Source: an uncultured Bacillota bacterium
GTDB taxonomy: Bacteria; Bacillota_I; Bacilli_A; Erysipelotrichales; Erysipelotrichaceae
NCBI GenBank assembly: GCA_937919165.1
Contig: CALFPO010000026.1
Coordinates: 1 to 64,000 of the forward strand
Length of the DNA stretch: 64,000 nt
Direction of reading: 5' to 3'
The notes below the pieces were generated by a model that was given only the letters and a program-made list of their open reading frames with translations, was not told where the DNA came from and did no database searches. The first letter of the stretch is position 1. Each line of letters opens with the position of its first letter. A program made the translations under genes and the position numbers. This document shows, one piece after another, positions 59,211-64,000 of the stretch.

Positions 59211-60095
59211 ATGAAGGGAATTATATTAGCAGGCGGTGCAGGTACAAGATTATATCCACTCACGATGGTAACTTCTAAGCAGCTTTTGCCTGTTTATGAT
59301 AAACCAATGATCTACTATCCTTTGTCTACTTTGATGTTGGCGGGAATAAAGGATATCCTGATCATTTCTACACCAACCGACACACCAAGATTCGAGTCGT
59401 TGCTTGGCGATGGAAAAGATTTTGGTGTAAAACTCAGCTACAAAGTACAGCCTTCTCCAGATGGATTAGCTCAGGCCTTCATTCTGGGAGAAGAATTCAT
59501 TGGCGATGAAGCCTGTGCCATGATTCTTGGCGATAACATCTTCTATGGCAACGGATTCTCGAAGCAATTGAAAGAAGCTAAAGACAACGCTGAAGAAAAC
59601 GGCAGAGCTACAATCTTTGGCTATAAGGTAAATGATCCTGAAAGATTCGGAATCGTTGAGTTCAACAAGAACGGACGTGTAATTTCTGTTGAAGAGAAGC
59701 CTCAGAATCCTAAATCGAACTATTGCATAACTGGATTGTATTTCTATCCAAAAGGCGTTTCCAAGATGGCGAATGCTGTAAAGCCATCGGCTAGAGGTGA
59801 ACTGGAAATCACAACCTTGAACGATATGTATCTGCAGAAGAAGAAGCTAGATTGCCAGCTTCTTGGCAGAGGCTTTGCATGGCTTGATACAGGAACCATG
59901 GATTCATTGGTAGAAGCAGCAAACTTTGTCCAGATGGCTTCCAAGCGCCAGAATATCGTAATCTCTGCACCTGAAGAGATTGCCTTCAAGAACAAATGGA
60001 TAAGCAAGAAGCAGCTTATGAAGAGTGCGGAAAGATATGGCAAATCGCCATATGGTGCGCATCTTAAGCTGGTAGCTGAAGGAAAGGCTGAATAA
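59211..60095 (+). CDS. rmlA: Glucose-1-phosphate thymidylyltransferase
   Basis: This 294-residue enzyme makes dTDP-glucose from glucose 1-phosphate and dTTP. The nucleotide loop is [20 protein letters not shown], followed by [19 protein letters not shown] and [11 protein letters not shown] with the metal-binding Asp. Length and sequence are classical RmlA. The product serves both the rhamnose genes and the FdtA/FdtB-type amino sugar branch. It shares one base with rmlC. Confidence 0.96.
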   Translation: MKGIILAGGAGTRLYPLTMVTSKQLLPVYDKPMIYYPLSTLMLAGIKDILIISTPTDTPRFESLLGDGKDFGVKLSYKVQPSPDGLAQAFILGEEFIGDEACAMILGDNIFYGNGFSKQLKEAKDNAEENGRATIFGYKVNDPERFGIVEFNKNGRVISVEEKPQNPKSNYCITGLYFYPKGVSKMANAVKPSARGELEITTLNDMYLQKKKLDCQLLGRGFAWLDTGTMDSLVEAANFVQMASKRQNIVISAPEEIAFKNKWISKKQLMKSAERYGKSPYGAHLKLVAEGKAE

Positions 60096-60670
60096 TGAAG
60101 AAGATTGAAACTGAAATAGAAGGCGTCTATATCATCGAATCTGATTGCTTTGGCGACAACCGTGGATGGTTCATGGAAACCTATAACGAAGCCAAGTTCC
60201 ATGAAATGGGAATCGATACAGTTTTCGTGCAAGACAACATGTCCTTCAGTGCCCAAAAGGGTACATTAAGAGGCATGCATTATCAAAAGGACCCATATTC
60301 GCAGGCAAAGCTTGTAAGATGCACAAAAGGCTGTGTCATAGATGTTGTCGTTGATGTACGTAAAGGCTCGCCAACATATGGCAAATGGACAAGCTGCGAA
60401 TTGACTGGCGAGAACAAGAGAATGTTCTATATACCTAGAGGCATGGCTCATGGTTTCTTGACTGTGACTGATGATGTTGAATTCCAGTACAAATGCGATA
60501 ACCTCTACAACAAGGAATCAGAAGGCGGATTCAAATATGATGATCCCGATATCAATATAGACTGGGGCACATTATTGAATGGCATAGAGCCAATATTGTC
60601 AGAAAAAGATAAGCTTGCACCAGCATTCAAGGAGTGTAACGCAAACTTTACTTATCAAGGAGTTAAATGA
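60095..60670 (+). CDS. rmlC: dTDP-4-dehydrorhamnose 3,5-epimerase
   Basis: This 191-residue cupin enzyme epimerises dTDP-4-keto-6-deoxyglucose at C3 and C5. It has the family start GVYIIESDCFGDNRGWFMET, the catalytic GTLRGMHYQKDPYSQAKLVR with active-site His, and VVDVRKGSPTYGKW. Normal length. It acts in the cytosol between RmlB and RmlD. Its stop overlaps the following lipoprotein gene, which interrupts the pathway genes. Confidence 0.95.
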   Translation: MKKIETEIEGVYIIESDCFGDNRGWFMETYNEAKFHEMGIDTVFVQDNMSFSAQKGTLRGMHYQKDPYSQAKLVRCTKGCVIDVVVDVRKGSPTYGKWTSCELTGENKRMFYIPRGMAHGFLTVTDDVEFQYKCDNLYNKESEGGFKYDDPDINIDWGTLLNGIEPILSEKDKLAPAFKECNANFTYQGVK

Positions 60671-61617
60671 AAAAAGTAACAAAATTTTTATTGATAGCTA
60701 CATTGGCATTGAGCATGTTCGGTTGTAGCCATCAACAGGATCATGATATCTACATCCTTTTTACCAACGACATTCATTGCAATGTCGAAGGCGAAATAGG
60801 CTTGGCAGGAGTCAAGTTCTTCAAGGACCAATATAAGAATTCACATACATATGTGACCTTGGTGGACTGCGGTGACTCTGTCGAAGGCGAAAAGATAGGC
60901 AGATATCGCGAGGGTTATGAGATGTATATGCTTATGAATGATTGCGGATATGATATTGGAGTTCTTGGCAATCAGGATTTTGTGTACGGTATCGATGCAA
61001 CCAAGGCGCTGATTGAACAGGCCAATTTCGACATTGTCGGATGCAATTACAAGTATATCGGCACAAACACCGATAAGCTTAGCGGCATAAAGCCATATGT
61101 AATCAAGAAATATGGACATACAAAGGTTGCATTCATCGGAGTCATGACACCCGATACGCTCACTGAAGGCAAACCTTCCTATACTGCCTTGACTGAAGAT
61201 GGCCAGCTGGCCTATAGCTTCTATCAAGACAATGAAGGTCAGGACCTTTATGATCAGGTTCAAAGAACCGTCGATAAGGTACGCAGCAAGGTCGATTGGG
61301 TCATTGTCATATCGCACCTAGGAATTGAACAGAAATCGCAGCCATATACATCTGTAGAATTGATTGAGCATACAAATGGCATTGATGGCTTGATAGATGC
61401 CCATTCCCATACAGTGAATTACGGAACGCCGGTCTTGAACAAGGACGGAGATCAGGTGGCAACCGCATCTACCGGTAAGGATCTGCAGTATATCGGCGAA
61501 ATGATTTTGAAGAAGGATCATACATTCCAGACCATGTTGTATGAGCATGTTGACGGCAAGGACCCTTTTATCGAAGCTGAAATAGAAGAGATAAATGAGG
61601 AACTAAAGAATCACTAG
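60667..61617 (+). CDS. Lipoprotein metallophosphatase (5'-nucleotidase-like)
   Basis: This 316-residue protein has a lipoprotein signal peptide (KKVTKFLLIATLALSMFGC; lipid-modified Cys20) and a calcineurin-like phosphoesterase domain of the UshA/YcsE 5'-nucleotidase type. Metal-binding motifs: TNDIHCN (Asp35, His37), VDCGDSVEG, and VISHLGIE and DAHSHT later. The family's GNH(E/D) motif here reads GNQDF (101-105), so the catalytic His is replaced by Gln103. The C-terminal nucleotide-binding domain of UshA is absent. It lies between rmlC and rmlB and overlaps rmlC by 4 nt, so it is made with the rhamnose enzymes. Substrate unknown; perhaps a surface phosphate ester or nucleotide. Confidence 0.85.
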   Translation: MKKVTKFLLIATLALSMFGCSHQQDHDIYILFTNDIHCNVEGEIGLAGVKFFKDQYKNSHTYVTLVDCGDSVEGEKIGRYREGYEMYMLMNDCGYDIGVLGNQDFVYGIDATKALIEQANFDIVGCNYKYIGTNTDKLSGIKPYVIKKYGHTKVAFIGVMTPDTLTEGKPSYTALTEDGQLAYSFYQDNEGQDLYDQVQRTVDKVRSKVDWVIVISHLGIEQKSQPYTSVELIEHTNGIDGLIDAHSHTVNYGTPVLNKDGDQVATASTGKDLQYIGEMILKKDHTFQTMLYEHVDGKDPFIEAEIEEINEELKNH

Positions 61618-61642
61618 AGGTAGAGATACCTCTTTTTATTTG
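61616..61642 (+). terminator. Rho-independent terminator
   Basis: AGAGGTA (61616-61622), loop GAGA, and TACCTCT (61627-61633) form a perfect 7-bp stem, followed by a T-rich tract (TTTTTATTT). The stem begins in the stop codon of the lipoprotein gene. It would separate rmlA-rmlC-lipoprotein from rmlB, which has its own promoter. Confidence 0.75.
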
Positions 61643-61643
61643 G

Positions 61644-61649
61644 TAAAAT
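61644..61649 (+). promoter_or_regulatory. Extended -10 promoter before rmlB
   Basis: TTTGGTAAAAT gives TAAAAT with TG upstream, immediately after the terminator. The ATG at 61684 lies 34 nt downstream with an ACGGAGGAA ribosome-binding site. Any -35 would lie in the terminator stem. Confidence 0.55.
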
Positions 61650-61683
61650 AGTTTATGTATCCAAACGGAGGAATTTTTTTGTT

Positions 61684-62703
61684 ATGAAAATATTAGTTAC
61701 AGGCGCTGCAGGATTCATCGGTTCCAACTTCGTATACTATGAATTAGATAAACATCCAGAAGATCAGATTGTCGCATTAGATCTTTTGACATATGCAGGA
61801 AATCTGAAGAATCTTGATGGTTGCAAAGACAATCCAAACTTCAAGTTTGTGAAGATGGATATCAGGGATAGAGAGAATATCAATAAGCTATTTGAAGAAG
61901 AGAAGTTTGATATCGTTGTCAATTTTGCGGCTGAGTCGCACGTCGATAGATCGATTGAAGACCCTGAAGTATTCTTGAGGACAAACATCATCGGTACAGA
62001 AGTATTGATGGATGCCTCATTGAAATATGGCGTCAAGAGATATCATCAGGTAAGCACTGATGAGGTATATGGCGATCTGCCATTAGAGGCTGTTGATTCA
62101 TTCTTCACTGAAGATACACCTTTGCATACAAGCTCACCATACAGTGCATCAAAGGCATCTGCGGACTTGCTGGTAATGGCATATCATAGAACTTTCGGTC
62201 TGAACATGTCTATCACTAGATGTTCAAACAACTATGGTCCTTATCAGTTCCCTGAGAAGATGATTCCGCTTATGATCAACAACGCCAGACATGACAAGTC
62301 ATTGCCTGTATATGGTGATGGCATGAATGTGAGAGATTGGCTCCATGTATATGACCATTGTGCCGGCATCGATCTGGTAATGAGAAATGGCGCCAATGGC
62401 GAAGTATTCAACATTGGTGGACATAACGAAAGACACAATATCGAAGTGGTTAAGACCATCCTTAAGGAACTTGGCAAGGGTGAGGATCTTATCACTTATG
62501 TAACAGATAGAAAAGGTCATGACCTAAGATATGCCATCGATCCTACAAAGATCGAGACAACATTAGGCTGGAAGCCTAAGTATAACTTTGAGACAGGCAT
62601 CAGAGAGACTATCCAATGGTATATGGACCATCAGGAATGGATGGATGATGTTACTTCTGGCGACTACCTGAAGTATTACGAGGAGATGTATTCCAACAGA
62701 TAA
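61684..62703 (+). CDS. rmlB: dTDP-glucose 4,6-dehydratase
   Basis: This 339-residue SDR enzyme turns dTDP-glucose into dTDP-4-keto-6-deoxyglucose. It has TGAAGFIGSNF for NAD, FAAESHVDRSIEDPE, STDEVYGDLP and the catalytic PYSASKASADLLV. It is classical RmlB with normal length. It supplies both rhamnose and the FdtA branch. rmlD follows after 1 nt. Confidence 0.97.
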   Translation: MKILVTGAAGFIGSNFVYYELDKHPEDQIVALDLLTYAGNLKNLDGCKDNPNFKFVKMDIRDRENINKLFEEEKFDIVVNFAAESHVDRSIEDPEVFLRTNIIGTEVLMDASLKYGVKRYHQVSTDEVYGDLPLEAVDSFFTEDTPLHTSSPYSASKASADLLVMAYHRTFGLNMSITRCSNNYGPYQFPEKMIPLMINNARHDKSLPVYGDGMNVRDWLHVYDHCAGIDLVMRNGANGEVFNIGGHNERHNIEVVKTILKELGKGEDLITYVTDRKGHDLRYAIDPTKIETTLGWKPKYNFETGIRETIQWYMDHQEWMDDVTSGDYLKYYEEMYSNR

Positions 62704-62704
62704 T

Positions 62705-63580
62705 ATGAAAGTACTGGTTGTAGGAGCTAATGGTCAGCTGGGCAGAGATGTCTGCAATGAGCTGAGAAGCAGAGATATAGAAACAATAAGTGCTGATATC
62801 GTAGGTGATTGCACCTACTCTTTGGATTTCACGAATAAGGAAGAAACCCTTAAGCTTGTGAACGAAGCGAGACCTGATGCCATCATGAACTGTGCCGCTT
62901 GGACAAGAGTAGACGATGCAGAAGACGAAGAGAACAAGCCAATGGTCTACAAGCTCAATGTGACTGGTGTCGAGAATCTTGTGGAAGCTGCAAGATCAAC
63001 TGATGCAAAGATGCTGCATATATCGACAGACTATGTTTTCAACGGAGAAGGAACTGAACCTTGGAAACCAGATGACAAATGTTTTGGACCAGAGAACTAT
63101 TATGGCGAAACAAAACTGTTAGGTGAAAGGGCTGCTGAAGCATATATCGAGAAATCGTATATCGTAAGGATTGCCTGGCTATTCGGCGGTCCTGTATCTT
63201 TCGTCAACACGATGCTGAAGGTTGGCAAGAACCATGATGAAGTAAGAGTTGTCAACGATCAGATAGGCACACCTACCTATTCTAAGGATCTGGCAAGACT
63301 CCTTGTCGATATGATTCAAACCGATAGATATGGTTATTATCACGCTACAAATGAAGGCGGATATATCTCCTGGTATGATTTCTGCAAGGAGATATATAGA
63401 CAAGCTGATATGAATGTAAATGTTATTCCTGTAACGACTGCTGAATATGGCTTCAGCAAGGCTAAAAGGCCTTTCAATAGCCGTCTAGATAAAAGCAAAC
63501 TGTCTGACAATGGATTTGCGAGACTTCCTGATTGGCAAGATGCCTTAAGCAGATATCTGAAAGAGAAGAATGAACAATAA
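62705..63580 (+). CDS. rmlD: dTDP-4-dehydrorhamnose reductase
   Basis: This 291-residue NAD(P)H-dependent reductase completes dTDP-L-rhamnose. It has VVGANGQLGRDV, NCAAWTRVDDAEDEE, STDYVFNGEG and the catalytic YYGETKLLGE. The typical RmlD end (RPFNSRLDKSKL) is present. It overlaps the next gene by 11 nt, which points to coupled translation. Confidence 0.96.
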   Translation: MKVLVVGANGQLGRDVCNELRSRDIETISADIVGDCTYSLDFTNKEETLKLVNEARPDAIMNCAAWTRVDDAEDEENKPMVYKLNVTGVENLVEAARSTDAKMLHISTDYVFNGEGTEPWKPDDKCFGPENYYGETKLLGERAAEAYIEKSYIVRIAWLFGGPVSFVNTMLKVGKNHDEVRVVNDQIGTPTYSKDLARLLVDMIQTDRYGYYHATNEGGYISWYDFCKEIYRQADMNVNVIPVTTAEYGFSKAKRPFNSRLDKSKLSDNGFARLPDWQDALSRYLKEKNEQ

Positions 63581-64000
63581 GTACAACACAAAAGAAAATG
63601 CCAAGATTGCGTTAAGCATAGCCAATATTCTTGTATACGAGATAATCTTTTTGGCAATCGTCATGTTCTGCTACAAGGATTATTTCTTCTATTACAGCAA
63701 TGGCTATGACATTTTCTTTGTGGTCTATCTTGCTTTATATCTTCTGTTTGGAAGACTGTTCAGCGCCTTTGAATTAGGTGAGACGACAACAACCGATCTG
63801 TTCCTGTCCCATTCATTGGCAGTGCTCTTCAGCAATTTCCTGATCTATCTTGTGCTGTCGTTATTGGCACTTAAGCTCATTCCGCTATGGCCAATCATAC
63901 TGATGCAGCTGTTGGAGATGATGTTTGGGGCAGGATTGCTGCTGTTAGAGAACAGATACATTAGAAGAGTGTATCCGCCAATCAAGGCTATCGCCATTTA
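63570..64000 (+). CDS. Initiating sugar transferase, N-terminal part (cut by window end)
   Basis: The frame begins at ATG 63570 inside rmlD and stays open for 143 codons to the window end. The translated part has four hydrophobic helices, with the first near residues 20-40 and a segment resembling FELGETTTTDLFLSHSLAVL, as in the N-terminal membrane region of WbaP/EpsL-type polyprenyl glycosylphosphotransferases. The catalytic domain would lie beyond the window. If correct, it is a second starting enzyme besides the PglC-like one at 31740. No alternative assignment is clear from this portion. Confidence 0.65.
   Translation, partial: MNNKYNTKENAKIALSIANILVYEIIFLAIVMFCYKDYFFYYSNGYDIFFVVYLALYLLFGRLFSAFELGETTTTDLFLSHSLAVLFSNFLIYLVLSLLALKLIPLWPIILMQLLEMMFGAGLLLLENRYIRRVYPPIKAIAI

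Noticed and set aside
1..64000. CRISPR arrays, tRNA or rRNA genes
   Set aside because: No regularly spaced repeats and no cloverleaf or ribosomal RNA segments were noticed by eye in any intergenic gap, nearly all of which are shorter than 120 nt.

Overview
The window is one very large surface-polysaccharide (capsule / cell-wall glycan) biosynthesis locus from a low-G+C Bacillota bacterium. The AT-rich sequence, the Shine-Dalgarno types, and the Gram-positive families present (LicD, YfhO-type GT-C proteins, the VTC/DUF4956/CotH trio) suggest a gut or oral commensal, perhaps an Erysipelotrichia or Lachnospiraceae member; the species cannot be read from the sequence. Nearly everything is on the + strand in tightly coupled operons (ATGA overlaps or gaps of a few bases). 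Only two genes (23294-24424 and 25589-26803) run the other way. No tRNA, rRNA, CRISPR array or housekeeping gene was seen.

Layout. 1-1200: an IS5-family transposase and a GC-rich repeat, abutting a neuC-like gene that has lost its 5' part. 1203-6798: a CMP-sialate-type synthetase, two membrane acyltransferases in a visibly rearranged cassette, and an FkbH/acyl-carrier/MaoC acyl-donor module. 6917-11853: AT-rich membrane genes (an acyltransferase, a GT-C-like protein, YfhO). 11850-17847: a full GDP-heptose pathway (nucleotidyltransferase-phosphatase fusion, isomerase, kinase) with a 4,6-dehydratase and a reductase, probably for GDP-6-deoxy-heptose. 17849-23293: glycosyltransferases, an acyltransferase, a flippase and LicD. 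23294-28572: an inverted ATP-grasp ligase, a GT52-like sialyltransferase candidate, an inverted glycosyltransferase, a PIG-L deacetylase and an acyltransferase. 28610-37573: a bacillosamine-type initiation module (PglF/E/C/D-like), two glycosyltransferases, a Wzy-like polymerase and a second flippase. 37570-40552: the VTC-DUF4956-CotH trio. 40602-43972: the UDP-L-FucNAc pathway. 43972-53908: a dTDP-3-amino-sugar pair (FdtB/FdtA-like), many glycosyltransferases, DUF2304 and DUF2142 membrane proteins. 53924-59176: an ABC polysaccharide exporter and two large glycosyltransferases. 59211-63580: rmlA-rmlC-(metallophosphatase)-rmlB-rmlD. 63570-end: the start of a second initiating sugar transferase.

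How they fit together. The locus can supply at least six activated sugars: a CMP-nonulosonate, GDP-(6-deoxy)heptose, UDP-di-N-acetylbacillosamine, UDP-L-FucNAc, a dTDP-3-amino-3,6-dideoxyhexose and dTDP-L-rhamnose. It also holds two initiating transferases, two flippases with one polymerase, a separate ABC exporter, and six acyltransferase-3 proteins for decoration. This is more than one repeat unit needs, so the window is probably several glycan loci joined end to end, with signs of cassette exchange.

The most unusual signals are: the chimeric duplication at 2105-4413, which records recombination between two alleles of the acyltransferase slot; a recurrent class of promoters with an extended -10 box only 6-9 nt from an ATG that lacks a Shine-Dalgarno (apparently leaderless transcripts); an ABC permease with an added extracytoplasmic domain; and an extra half-glycosyltransferase domain shared by two neighbouring genes.
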